DNA of 20,436 nucleotides. Origin: Planctomycetota bacterium. Lineage in GTDB: Bacteria > Planctomycetota > Phycisphaerae > FEN-1346 > JAACEH01. The number at the start of each line of letters is the position of its first letter. The stretch's first letter is position 1. The DNA is taken from contig JAFGPY010000082.1 of NCBI GenBank assembly GCA_016935955.1, positions 1 to 20,436 on the forward strand, in the 5' to 3' direction. The translations under genes and the position numbers were made by a program. The notes below the pieces were generated by a model, which had not been told where the DNA came from, ran no database searches, and saw nothing but the letters and a program-made list of their open reading frames with translations. This document shows positions 1-7,876 of this stretch, piece after piece.

Positions 1-1
1 G

Positions 2-199
2 AAGAACGTGGGCAAGAAGGGGCCGGGGATGTTCGTCGTGCCGGGGCTGATGAAGATCGTGGTGGTCCAGAAGCCCGCCGTCAAGGCTCGCAAGGGGATT
101 AACCCCTTCACCAAGCAGGAGCAGATGTTCAAGGCCAAGCCTGCCCGCAGGGTTGTCAAGGTGCGTCCAATGAAAGCCCTGAAGGACATGGCGAAGTAA
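2..199 (+). CDS. HU-family DNA-binding protein, C-terminal part (5' end outside window)
   Basis: The reading frame is open from the first bases of the window, so this is the 3' end of a longer gene; a GTG at position 8 is an internal valine, not a credible start. About 65 residues are visible. They match the beta-arm and C-terminal half of the HU/IHF fold: a Gly/Pro-rich strand region, then the signature ARKGINPFT, which corresponds to the conserved RNP tip of the HU arm. Next comes a basic segment and the closing KALKDMAK, equivalent to the usual KALKDAV end. HU proteins bind DNA non-specifically as dimers and bend and compact the nucleoid. The KKGPG-VVPGLMKI version is, from memory, typical of planctomycete HU paralogues. 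Codon use matches the window. No obvious intrinsic terminator follows the TAA. Confidence 0.85.
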   Translation, partial: KNVGKKGPGMFVVPGLMKIVVVQKPAVKARKGINPFTKQEQMFKAKPARRVVKVRPMKALKDMAK

Positions 200-333
200 T
201 CGATTCGCTGGCCACGTTCTATCGGTTCATTGCAGACAGGGAGTCAAACGGCGGCTTGCACTGCTTGTCGACGTGGTCTTCCATCCCCCGATAACGTATT
301 ACCCTTCGCAGGCATTCATGGAAACAGTCGCAA

Positions 334-528
334 ATGGAGAAGGTGAAACGCTCATACTTCCTGCCCTGTAAGCTGGTTGATGCCTTTGAAAAAGAAGCCG
401 ACAAACAGGGCTATATCCGAGAGAAGGTGCTGGCTGCGGCCATGGCCCAATTCCTCCGCAGTTCGCCGGATGAGCATGCCCCGATGTTCGAGCATCTGGA
501 CAAGCTCGTGAGCGGCAAGGCGAAGTAG
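334..528 (+). CDS. Small ribbon-helix-helix-like protein (64 aa)
   Basis: This short ORF lies 134 nt downstream of the HU gene on the same strand. The 64-residue product starts with a basic strand-like segment (KVKRSYFLP). Two predicted helices follow (about residues 12-25 and 28-44), then a short acidic tail with a third possible helix. That strand-helix-helix order fits ribbon-helix-helix DNA-binding proteins of antitoxin/CopG type, but no family-defining residue makes this certain. There is no clear Shine-Dalgarno before the ATG. An upstream ATG at 319 reads in another frame and stops soon. No toxin gene lies next to it, so a toxin-antitoxin role is not supported. Reasons to believe it is real: strong amphipathic pattern, coding-like codon use and same strand as HU. 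The function is unknown. Confidence 0.6.
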   Translation: MEKVKRSYFLPCKLVDAFEKEADKQGYIREKVLAAAMAQFLRSSPDEHAPMFEHLDKLVSGKAK

Positions 529-566
529 CCGGCTATCTTGAGCCGCACGAAAGGCAGCTGTCAGGG

Positions 567-698
567 TTAGACCTCTGAATGAGCTGCAGGCAGCGATGAT
601 CCATCGAAATTCTCAGCCGCGTCATCACCACCCCTCTTCCTCCACACCACGCAGTACTCGTGCTTGATCGGCGGGTCTTCGAGCTTAAGGTGGTGGAC
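567..698 (-). pseudogene. Start-less coding-like tail (43 codons), possible gene remnant
   Basis: Directly after the TAA that ends the secreted beta-sandwich gene (699-701), the same minus-strand frame stays open for 43 codons to a TAA at 567-569. The first 22 codons read as a plausible protein C-terminus (VHHLKLEDPPIKHEYCVVWR) with mostly G or C in third positions. After that the codon pattern degrades. There is no ATG, and the stretch is not a shadow of a gene on the other strand. It could be the decayed 3' end of a lost gene, a read-through extension of the gene before it, or chance. I do not recognise the family. The rest of the 529-698 convergent gap shows nothing else convincing. Confidence 0.3.
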
Positions 699-1448
699 TT
701 ATCGTAAGGCTTCGGCGAGGGTAAAGGAGGCGTCGTCGATTCGGTAATAGGCGAGTTCCGTGCTGTTCTGATGGTCGAAGATGCCGATCCAGAGCGTGAG
801 GCGGATTTCGGGCTCGGGCCTGTCGAGCCGGACGGGGATGGCGGCGCGGGTCCAGTCACCGACTGCGGTCTGGGAATGAGGCAGCCGCTGGGAGACGCGG
901 AAAAAGGGGCACGACCAGATGCCGGGTTTGGTTTTGGCGGGTTCGGGGCTGAACGCGGCGGGGAAACGCAGGTGGGCAGGGTTATCGTTGCTGATGGTGT
1001 AGGCAAGCCGGATAGCGGAGGTATGGGCCAGGGCGGAGGAGCCGAAGTCATTGTAATAGATGGCGAACGTGCCACGGCCCCGGCCGGGGACGGCGATAGT
1101 CTGATAAATGGCCGATCGCGGGATGTGGTATTCCCGGTCGTTGGTATCGACGTTCATGGCATCGGTGGCCAAGCCGACCATGAACCGGCCCGTGCGGGGG
1201 AGAATGCCGCTGACCTGACGCTCGACGCGGGGACCGATCCAGCCGAAGTACTCGAAGTTCTCGTCAAGGACCTGCCAGTGACGGGGGATGGTGCCGATGC
1301 CGTCGTGCTGTTCAAAACCGCCGTTGGCAAGCAGATTGACGCGGGCACCGCCGGCGGGCTGTGTGCTGGATGCGGCACCGGCGAGCAGGGGCAGGAGCAG
1401 GGCAAGAAGGATGAGACGCGGCTCGTGGTGCGACGGGCCCGAGGTCAA
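699..1448 (-). CDS. Secreted beta-sandwich (CBM-like) protein, non-ATG start
   Basis: This is the last gene of the minus-strand operon. About 249 residues are read from a TTG at 1448. A hydrophobic run (LILLALLLPLLAGA) follows a short basic N-terminus and fits a signal peptide, so the product is exported. The mature part opens with VNLLANGGFEQ, the typical first strand of CBM4/9/16-type jelly-roll domains. It continues as alternating strands ending in YRIDDASFTL, also usual for that fold, so a carbohydrate-binding or adhesive role is possible. No catalytic motif is seen. The start is uncertain: after the upstream stop at 1507 there is no in-frame ATG, only TTG codons at 1490 and 1448 and some CTGs. 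The ATG-started version of this frame runs back into the NPCBM gene and looks false. Confidence 0.65.
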   Translation of the reverse strand: MTSGPSHHEPRLILLALLLPLLAGAASSTQPAGGARVNLLANGGFEQHDGIGTIPRHWQVLDENFEYFGWIGPRVERQVSGILPRTGRFMVGLATDAMNVDTNDREYHIPRSAIYQTIAVPGRGRGTFAIYYNDFGSSALAHTSAIRLAYTISNDNPAHLRFPAAFSPEPAKTKPGIWSCPFFRVSQRLPHSQTAVGDWTRAAIPVRLDRPEPEIRLTLWIGIFDHQNSTELAYYRIDDASFTLAEALR

Positions 1449-1506
1449 GGGGGCGAGCGAAAAAGCAGGCGAGGCGGTGAGACACGACAAGCGACCGGCA
1501 TCTGAC

Positions 1507-2646
1507 TCAGTCGATGATGAATGCGGCATGGGCAAAGTCTCCCAGACAGGCGGTATCGCTGTTTTCGGCGGATCGAACGATGAGTGTGACGGTCCGGCCG
1601 CCGCGGACATTGACGGCGGCGTATTGGCCGGGCTTGCCCGGCGTGGCAGCTTCGAGCTTCCAGGTGAGCCGATCATCGGCATGGATTTCAACTGTCACGC
1701 GGGCGAACGGCGCAGCATCGTCGTCGGCGCCGGCCAAGGCGATGAACCAGCGGACATGGTCGGGGACCGGCAGCACGACCCGGGCAGGGGCACGCAGGCC
1801 GATTCCGTGACTAAAGGACCGGCCGCCAATACGGAGCGGGAGGCCGAGGGCGTCGGAATCGACGCGCCAGGCGGGGCGAAAGGCATCGTCCGGCGGTGTT
1901 GGCACCGGCCGGGCCGGCACGAGTCGGACGGCAGCCGATTGAATGGCTGCAAGTTCGCGCCGAGGGATCTCGCACGGACCCGTTTCGGTTTCGACATGCA
2001 GGATCTGATCGTCGAGGGCCAGCAGCCGTCCGGGGAGGACTTGTCCGGTGCGTAGCGCTATGCGAGCGGGCAGGGCCCTGTCGGTAAGAGGCTCAGCAAG
2101 GCGAGCAGGCCAGACGATGGCGGCGAGGCGGTCGGGGGGCAGGTGCACGAGATCAACATCGGGGTTGATATCGATGAAGACGCCCTGGGCGTTGATTTCG
2201 GCGAAGGGCGCGTCCAGGACGTCACCGTTGGCGGAGATGATGCGAATCCCGGCAGGAGGCGGCTCGAACACGGGGCGGGCCGCCTGAAAGAACACGGCGG
2301 CGATCTGGTCCTGAGGGGCGGCGAAGGTCGTTTCGTTTCCACTGGTCAGAGCGGCCCCCTCTCCGGTGAGTTGGAGCCGCTGGCCGCTGACTTGCATACC
2401 GTTGAACAGGCAGATCCACGCGAGCGGGGCGAGCCGTCGTGCCGGCGGATTGAACTGGATGAGCACCAAGTCGTCGAGCGAAACCGGTTTGACCGAAGCG
2501 GAGATACGAAGCTGGCCGTTCTCAATGCGCGGGTCGGCGGCGGTGGCGGCGTGGCCGCGCGTGACGACCAGCGGCGGTGTATCCGCGGCCAACGCTGAGC
2601 CGGTCAGGCACGCAGCCAACGTGAATATGGTCGGGGCGCGGGACAT
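1507..2646 (-). CDS. Secreted NPCBM-domain protein
   Basis: The product has 379 residues. A signal peptide (residues 1-20, ending SALA before ADT) implies export. Residues about 255-379 match the NPCBM domain (novel putative carbohydrate-binding module, PF08305): the segment around 276-286 (RSFSHGIGLRA) is its hallmark, followed by a beta-sandwich that ends in a conserved acidic tail. Residues about 195-240 form a small barrel-like segment (RTGQVLPGRLLAL) of the kind often found before NPCBM in planctomycete proteins. The central part (50-190) is beta-rich and unassigned. There is no hydrolase active site, so the likely role is glycan or surface binding. The ATG is chosen by the signal peptide and by TGAGG about 5 nt upstream, which overlaps the stop of the preceding gene 7 nt away, so translation is probably coupled. 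Confidence 0.8.
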   Translation of the reverse strand: MSRAPTIFTLAACLTGSALAADTPPLVVTRGHAATAADPRIENGQLRISASVKPVSLDDLVLIQFNPPARRLAPLAWICLFNGMQVSGQRLQLTGEGAALTSGNETTFAAPQDQIAAVFFQAARPVFEPPPAGIRIISANGDVLDAPFAEINAQGVFIDINPDVDLVHLPPDRLAAIVWPARLAEPLTDRALPARIALRTGQVLPGRLLALDDQILHVETETGPCEIPRRELAAIQSAAVRLVPARPVPTPPDDAFRPAWRVDSDALGLPLRIGGRSFSHGIGLRAPARVVLPVPDHVRWFIALAGADDDAAPFARVTVEIHADDRLTWKLEAATPGKPGQYAAVNVRGGRTVTLIVRSAENSDTACLGDFAHAAFIID

Positions 2647-2653
2647 GACGGCC

Positions 2654-3727
2654 TCAGTGTTGATAAATCGGCAGGTATCGATACGGGACTGACAAGGCGA
2701 GAATGGCCATGGATGTGCCGTAGAGCGGTCCGGCCTCGCCTTCCCAGTGGCCGTCCGCATCCTGTCGGCCGAGCAGATCCGCCCGAGCGACGGGGAACCA
2801 TTGCGGCCACTGCCCCGGGTCGGGTGCCTGATACATGACCTGAGCGGCGTAGTAAAGGCCGTAGTGCAGATGCTGGTCGCCGCGCTGGTCGGGCTCTTTG
2901 CGCTCTTGCAGGTACTGGATCGCCCGAAGCACCTCGGGGGATTCGTAATCGCCGCAGGCGAGCAGTGAACAAGCACCGGCGGCGGTTCGGGCGTAGCCAT
3001 CACCCCCGACGCCGGGCTGATACATGAAACCACCGTTGGGGGCAGCGCAACTCTTGACGTAGTCGATGGCGTTGTCAAAGGTACGTCGCGGGACGCTGAG
3101 GCCTGCGTTCTTGGCGGCCCGAAGGGCGACAAGCTGCATGACGGTCACGGATACATCGGCGTCGGCCGGACGGGGCTGATAGCGCCAGCCGCCTTGGTCG
3201 TTCTGGCACGAGATGATGAGATTGACCGCCCGCTGGAGGGCGTCGAGCAGCCCGGGTTTATTGTACATTCCCCAGACCTCGGCGAGCATCAGCGTGCTCA
3301 TGGCATGTTCGTACATCGGGCCGTGATCGGTGTCGCGGGGGTTGGACACCAGTCCGCCGAGCTGAGCCTGCCCGAGCACGTAGTCGATGCCCCGCGCCGC
3401 GACGCACCCGCGGGGGCCGCGTTCAGGGACGGTTCCGGTGGCCAGATGGCTGAGCACGATGAAGGAGACAATTCCGGTGTTTTGCCCTCGGGGGCCGTGG
3501 AAAGAGCCGTCAGCGTTCTGCTGGGCGGCGAGGTAATCGAGGCCGCGCCGGATTGCGTCGCGGGTTTCGGGCGTGATCTCCAGACTGCGGTCTTCAAGGG
3601 GCAAATTGGGCGGTGTCTGGGCGAAGGTGGCGGCGGCTAGGAGGACACAGGCAACGATCACGACCTGGGACAGCGAGCTGCTTGGGGGGAAGGTCCGAAA
3701 CGGGCGGATGTGCGGGTCGGGCATCAT
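2654..3727 (-). CDS. Exported prenyltransferase/squalene-oxidase-repeat protein
   Basis: The product has 357 residues. An N-terminal hydrophobic segment ending TFA-QTPP (about residues 20-36) is a signal peptide. The rest is an alpha/alpha-toroid of repeats of the type AI..GLDYL..QQ..DGSF, seen at about 59-77, 164-184, 219-238, 267-278 and 315-332. These resemble the QW repeats of squalene/oxidosqualene cyclases and prenyltransferase beta subunits. The catalytic DXDD of class II cyclases is not present; the nearest match is DADV at 189-192. No zinc-site triad of prenyltransferases is evident either, so it is probably a non-enzymatic toroid or binds a ligand outside the cytoplasm. The ATG at 3727 has GGAG 7 nt upstream and lies 1 nt after the previous stop. 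A second ATG follows at once. Confidence 0.8.
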   Translation of the reverse strand: MMPDPHIRPFRTFPPSSSLSQVVIVACVLLAAATFAQTPPNLPLEDRSLEITPETRDAIRRGLDYLAAQQNADGSFHGPRGQNTGIVSFIVLSHLATGTVPERGPRGCVAARGIDYVLGQAQLGGLVSNPRDTDHGPMYEHAMSTLMLAEVWGMYNKPGLLDALQRAVNLIISCQNDQGGWRYQPRPADADVSVTVMQLVALRAAKNAGLSVPRRTFDNAIDYVKSCAAPNGGFMYQPGVGGDGYARTAAGACSLLACGDYESPEVLRAIQYLQERKEPDQRGDQHLHYGLYYAAQVMYQAPDPGQWPQWFPVARADLLGRQDADGHWEGEAGPLYGTSMAILALSVPYRYLPIYQH

Positions 3728-3728
3728 G

Positions 3729-5831
3729 TCAGCGCTCCGTGGCCTGGCTGTGACTGAGGCGGTCATAGTAACGTTCGATCGCGGGGGCGTACTTGGGCGG
3801 CAAAGGCTCGGCAAGTGATTGCAGTACGGCATCCCTCATCCTGGGCGGCAGGTCCCAGTACCAGGGCTTGTTGTCGCCGGCGACTTGATCGGCGACCGAG
3901 GCGGCGGCTTCGCCGGCCCCGCGATCAGATTGATCACCCGGTTCAGTGTCCTTCTTGGACTCGTCTGCGTCCTGGCCGGAGGAGAGGGTGGCCATGGAAT
4001 GTGCCATCGTCTGCCACGCGTTCTGGAGAAACTCCATGGCGATATCCTGCCGTTTGCGCACCTCGGCAAAGTCGGGCATGTCGAGGGCGTCGGCGGCGCC
4101 CTCGAGGAACTGAGCGGCCTCCAGGACCGCCTCGGGCAGCGACATCACCACATCGCCGGGCAGAGCAGAAAGCTCCTTGACGATCGCGAAGCCGGTCCTG
4201 CTCATCTCGCGATGGTGGCGGGCTGAGGCGCTCACGGCCTCGCCGTCTGGCGCTGTATTCCCGACGTTCCAGGCCTCGGCCTTGGCGATCTCGATGTCAA
4301 GTTCCTTCATGATCGCCCCGATTCGCACGATTTCGCGAAGCATGGTGAGCAGGGCGGTCATCTTGGCCTTCTCCTCCTCACCCTCGGCACCGTGGGGCGC
4401 GCCTTCGGCGCTGGGGGCACTGAAGCGCTCGAGAGCTTCGAGGAGCCGCCGATAGAAATCGCGCATGCGTGTCTCGGCCTCGGTGAGCCGCTCGACAGCC
4501 GACCGCTGAAAGGGAACGGCGCCTTGGCGGTCATCCTTTTCCAGTCGCCCCGTGGCGTCGAGCATGGCTCGCCGGGCGGCCTCGAAAATGGGGACCAGCC
4601 CCGGATCATAGGCTTCGGCCCGCCGGGCGAGTTGAGGCAGGAGCGCAGCGAGGGCGCGTTGTCGGCCCGCGGCGAGTCGGGCCAACGCTGCAGGCACGCG
4701 GAGCTCGCCGGAGGTCTCGCGATAGAGTGTCACCTGCCGGCGGCGGATCTGGGTGACCAGGGCAATGTCAGCGGTGAGTTGGGCCAGCGCGCTCATATCG
4801 ATGCCGGCACCGCTCTCGCCCGGCATGGCGGGCATGCCGCCGAGTTTGTCGGGACGCTTCTGGTCTCGAGGTCCGGCAGGCAGGAGAAGGTCCCAGCCCT
4901 TTTTGGCCTCGGTCGTCGCGCGTTCGATCGCCTGTTCGAGCGCGGCGATGGCCCCGTCGGCGGCGCTGCGGGCTTCCGCGGCTTTGCGCCGTTGAAAGTG
5001 TCGGACGGCCTCGCTCATGGCGTCGTGGGCGACCTGAATGGCCTCGTGGGCACCGGGGATGACGGCGGCCTCGGGGAACGTGAGCACGCGAACCTCGCGG
5101 GCGAGGTCGGCCTGATGGCGGCTGAGTCGGCGCCAGTCGAGCGGGTCCGCGGGCTCGTCGGTCAAGAGCGAGCGGATCTGACGCTCCCGATCGGCGAACT
5201 CGCTCAGCAGGCGGAGATGTTCCTCGGCGAGCTGTTCGGCAGTGCGGGTGGCGGCCAGCATTGCAAGCCGGAGCCGGGTCAGTTCGTCGTCGGCGCTGCG
5301 AGCAGTCTCAGCGGCTTGGGAAAGAAGGTTCTGTTGAACGAGATCGGCCGCGCGGACCATGAGTTCGCTTGTTGGGGAATCGGCGGCGCGCTCCTGGAGC
5401 CGCTGCAGGGGTTCGGGGATTTCCTGTCCGCCAACGGTGTGGGTGAGACGCGTTTGCCAGTCGGCCCATCGCTGGCGGACGGCCTGCTGATCGACGGCAA
5501 GCTGACCGAGGGCCTGGCGCTCCGTTTCAGCCAGGTCCTGCAGCGATTTCCCGAAGGTGCGAGCGAGGAGACCCTGGCTCGCGCTCAAGACGGCCGCCTG
5601 CATCTCACCGAGACGCTCGAGACTGGCGAGCAGATCGGCGCCCGACGCGGCCTGACGGTGCCGGGCGTCAAGCTCGACCAAGCGGTCGATGAGTTCGGTC
5701 TGGATGATGCGGGCCTCATCCAGGGCAGCCCGGGCACGATCGAGGGACGACTGGGCGCGGGTGCTCGTGGCGGAAGCGATGATACATGCCAGGAACGCGA
5801 CACGGATGATGGGCCGGTATGAAGCGGGCAT
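3729..5831 (-). CDS. Exported long alpha-helical / coiled-coil protein
   Basis: The product has 700 residues and an N-terminal signal peptide (residues 1-26, ending STRAQ). Almost all the rest is charged helix rich in Ala, Glu, Arg, Leu and Gln, with heptad-like spacing over much of residues 27-330 and 360-640. A Gly/Pro/Met-rich linker interrupts it at about 325-345. The C-terminus carries PPRMRDAVLQ and LPPKYAPAIERYYDRL. This resembles the end motif of DUF4175-type proteins and of planctomycete helical proteins that follow MoxR/VWA genes, but the match is from memory. No catalytic residues are seen. It begins 2 nt after the DUF4175-like gene, with GGAG 8 nt before the ATG, so the two probably work as a pair, perhaps as a split form of one longer membrane scaffold. 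Confidence 0.75.
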   Translation of the reverse strand: MPASYRPIIRVAFLACIIASATSTRAQSSLDRARAALDEARIIQTELIDRLVELDARHRQAASGADLLASLERLGEMQAAVLSASQGLLARTFGKSLQDLAETERQALGQLAVDQQAVRQRWADWQTRLTHTVGGQEIPEPLQRLQERAADSPTSELMVRAADLVQQNLLSQAAETARSADDELTRLRLAMLAATRTAEQLAEEHLRLLSEFADRERQIRSLLTDEPADPLDWRRLSRHQADLAREVRVLTFPEAAVIPGAHEAIQVAHDAMSEAVRHFQRRKAAEARSAADGAIAALEQAIERATTEAKKGWDLLLPAGPRDQKRPDKLGGMPAMPGESGAGIDMSALAQLTADIALVTQIRRRQVTLYRETSGELRVPAALARLAAGRQRALAALLPQLARRAEAYDPGLVPIFEAARRAMLDATGRLEKDDRQGAVPFQRSAVERLTEAETRMRDFYRRLLEALERFSAPSAEGAPHGAEGEEEKAKMTALLTMLREIVRIGAIMKELDIEIAKAEAWNVGNTAPDGEAVSASARHHREMSRTGFAIVKELSALPGDVVMSLPEAVLEAAQFLEGAADALDMPDFAEVRKRQDIAMEFLQNAWQTMAHSMATLSSGQDADESKKDTEPGDQSDRGAGEAAASVADQVAGDNKPWYWDLPPRMRDAVLQSLAEPLPPKYAPAIERYYDRLSHSQATER

Positions 5832-5833
5832 GG

Positions 5834-7813
5834 TCAGGGCTCCGTCTGCGTGTCCTGTGTGGCCAGATCGTCAAGGGCGTCGCGGGCCCGGCTAATGGAA
5901 TCGGCGGCGGCCTGCATGGGCTGGGCGGCGAGCTGTCGCAGTCCGGCGGCCAACGCCCGAAGCTGCTCATGGCGGGCAGGCTCGCCGATGAAGCTGTCCT
6001 GCATCTCGTCGGCGAGTTCGGCAAGCCTCTCGACGACTCGCTCGGCCAGGCGGGCGAGGCGCTTCTGGCGATGCTGCTCGGCCTGGATGCGGCGGAGGTC
6101 TGCGGGCATCAGGGGCTCGTCGGGCACGGGCAGGGCAACGGCGGCGAGCTGAATCTGATCGCGGGCCGCGCGTTGGTCGACGATGAGGTGGTCGAGCTCG
6201 GCGAACGTGTCGCGGAGACGGGCTTCGAGGGCCAGCTCCAGCGAGTCGGTGGCGACGACGCGCAGAACGTGCGAAGGCGTCCGGCCCACCTTGTCGGGCG
6301 TCAGGTGCAGCCCGGCATCTCGAACCTCCAGCACGTATTCGACGGTGTCGCCGGGTTGCAGGCCGGCGGCGGCGAGGTCCCACGCGAACGCGCCCGCCCA
6401 CTCGGTGCGCGGCCGGCCGACGGGGATGGGCAGGGTACGTTCGAAATCGGCGGGAGCGGTGGTCGCGGCATCGAGGGGTTCGGCGGCCTCGGTCCGGACG
6501 AACCAGCGGACGGCAGCGCCGGTAACCCCAAAGTCGTCGGCAGCGTTGAAGCGAAGCGTGAGGCGGGTTGCGGGCGTCACCTGGAGTTCGCTGCCGGGCC
6601 GCGTGAGCTTGACGTCGGGCAACTCATTGTCGATCGGATCAATGACAAAAGTCGCGGGGGTCTCGGTGGTGAAGCCATACCGGTCGAACATGGCGATCTG
6701 GTATCGACAGCGCCGATCGACATCGACGGACACTCGGCCGACAATCTCGGAGGGCAGTGCAATGGGTTCCGCCGGCCGATCGGGCTGGTCGGGAAAGGCA
6801 AGTTCCATGCGCTCGGCCGGCCGATCAGCGGTGAGGGTCAACTCGACGCGGGTCCCGACGATCGCCCGGATGTCACCGGATTGGACCTCATCCGGCGAGC
6901 GATTGGTGTAGGCGGGGTAGTGGTAGACGGCGCGGATGGCGGCGAGCGATGGAGGCACGACGGTATCGACCTCGATGTCGTTCACACTGGCGTCGCCGGC
7001 CTGGACCGCCAGCCGAATTGACTGGAGCAGCGGGCCGATCCGGAGCGTAAAGCGGCCGTCGGGCTGCACATCCACGCTCTGGCCACCGGCTGGTCGCAGT
7101 TGCAGGCCGGTCTGGTCGGCGGGCCACCAGTTCACGCGAGCGGTGCGGGGGATTTCACCGATGGTTCGGCCCGTAAGCTGAAAAACATCCCCGCGGCGGA
7201 TCCGGTAGTGCGATTGAATGTCCAACAGATGAGTTCGGCGCGGCCAGGGGACGTCGGCAAGAGGCAGCAGCGTTCGGTGAAGCCAGATCCGGGTGTGGGC
7301 GGGCCTGACGGTGACGATGACCGCGAGCAGGATCAGCAGGATGCCAGCGTTAACGGCGGGCAGGCGGACGGCGCGAAGGTCCACCGCGCGATCGAGCGGG
7401 GCGCCCGCCGCCTGGGCCTCGACGCGGGCGCACATGGCCTCCATGAGGGCGATGGAACCGGCGGCCCGGCGCAGGCCGGTGCGGCGGAACTCGACGCGGG
7501 AGACGAGTCGGCCGGCAAACCGGGGATCCGCCGCCTCGGCCCGCAGGGCGATGGCCTCGCTGTCGCGGGACTGGCGCAGAGCGGCTATCGCGAAACGCCG
7601 GAAGATCCAGACCCCGCCAGCCACCAGCCCGGCGAGTTCGGCCGAGCGAAGCGCCGGGGAGAAGTCGAGCCGCCAGTCCAGCCACGCGAGCGCCAGCGTC
7701 ATCGGCACGAATAGAGCGAGGGACCATCCGGTGGTGCGCAGCGCGTCCCGAAGAATCCAGCGGCGCCGCAGCCGGGCAAGTCGGGCGTCGAGTTGGAGGG
7801 CTTCAGCGGGCAT
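5834..7813 (-). CDS. DUF4175-like membrane protein with large exported region
   Basis: The product has 659 residues. Three hydrophobic segments lie near the N-terminus (about 28-46, 57-73 and 151-169), the first two forming a hairpin. After the third, residues about 175-530 form a beta-rich, probably periplasmic region with immunoglobulin-like strands, including VPPSLAAIRAVYHYPAYTN and a later GDTVEYVLEVRDAG. Residues about 532-659 are helical and basic/acidic. This order (TM hairpin, helix, TM, then Ig-like and helical parts) is that of DUF4175-type proteins, which commonly lie next to MoxR/VWA genes. The function is unknown. A gap of 63 nt separates it from the VWA gene upstream, and no clear Shine-Dalgarno is visible. 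The ATG at 7813 is chosen because it is the first in frame and gives a sensible N-terminus before the TM hairpin. Confidence 0.75.
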   Translation of the reverse strand: MPAEALQLDARLARLRRRWILRDALRTTGWSLALFVPMTLALAWLDWRLDFSPALRSAELAGLVAGGVWIFRRFAIAALRQSRDSEAIALRAEAADPRFAGRLVSRVEFRRTGLRRAAGSIALMEAMCARVEAQAAGAPLDRAVDLRAVRLPAVNAGILLILLAVIVTVRPAHTRIWLHRTLLPLADVPWPRRTHLLDIQSHYRIRRGDVFQLTGRTIGEIPRTARVNWWPADQTGLQLRPAGGQSVDVQPDGRFTLRIGPLLQSIRLAVQAGDASVNDIEVDTVVPPSLAAIRAVYHYPAYTNRSPDEVQSGDIRAIVGTRVELTLTADRPAERMELAFPDQPDRPAEPIALPSEIVGRVSVDVDRRCRYQIAMFDRYGFTTETPATFVIDPIDNELPDVKLTRPGSELQVTPATRLTLRFNAADDFGVTGAAVRWFVRTEAAEPLDAATTAPADFERTLPIPVGRPRTEWAGAFAWDLAAAGLQPGDTVEYVLEVRDAGLHLTPDKVGRTPSHVLRVVATDSLELALEARLRDTFAELDHLIVDQRAARDQIQLAAVALPVPDEPLMPADLRRIQAEQHRQKRLARLAERVVERLAELADEMQDSFIGEPARHEQLRALAAGLRQLAAQPMQAAADSISRARDALDDLATQDTQTEP

Positions 7814-7876
7814 CGGAGAATTCAGGGTTCATGATACGCTCAGTCCGTCGTCGCACGCATCCGCAGGGTCGAGCAG

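Noticed and set aside
334..528. Antitoxin of a toxin-antitoxin pair
   Set aside because: The fold is only RHH-like and no toxin-type ORF lies beside it. The neighbour is an HU gene.
530..545. Possible terminator hairpin CGGCT/AGCCG after the small RHH-like gene
   Set aside because: The stem has only 5 bp with a 6-nt loop and no T-tract on either side, so it is within what chance gives in GC-rich DNA.
1288..2055. Plus-strand ORFs across the NPCBM gene
   Set aside because: The minus strand carries a signal peptide and the NPCBM hallmark; the plus-strand translation is low-complexity.
4392..5822. Plus-strand ORF of 476 codons antisense to the helical protein
   Set aside because: It mirrors the codons of the exported helical gene, which has a signal peptide and operon spacing. 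The plus-strand product is Gly-rich with no recognisable fold.
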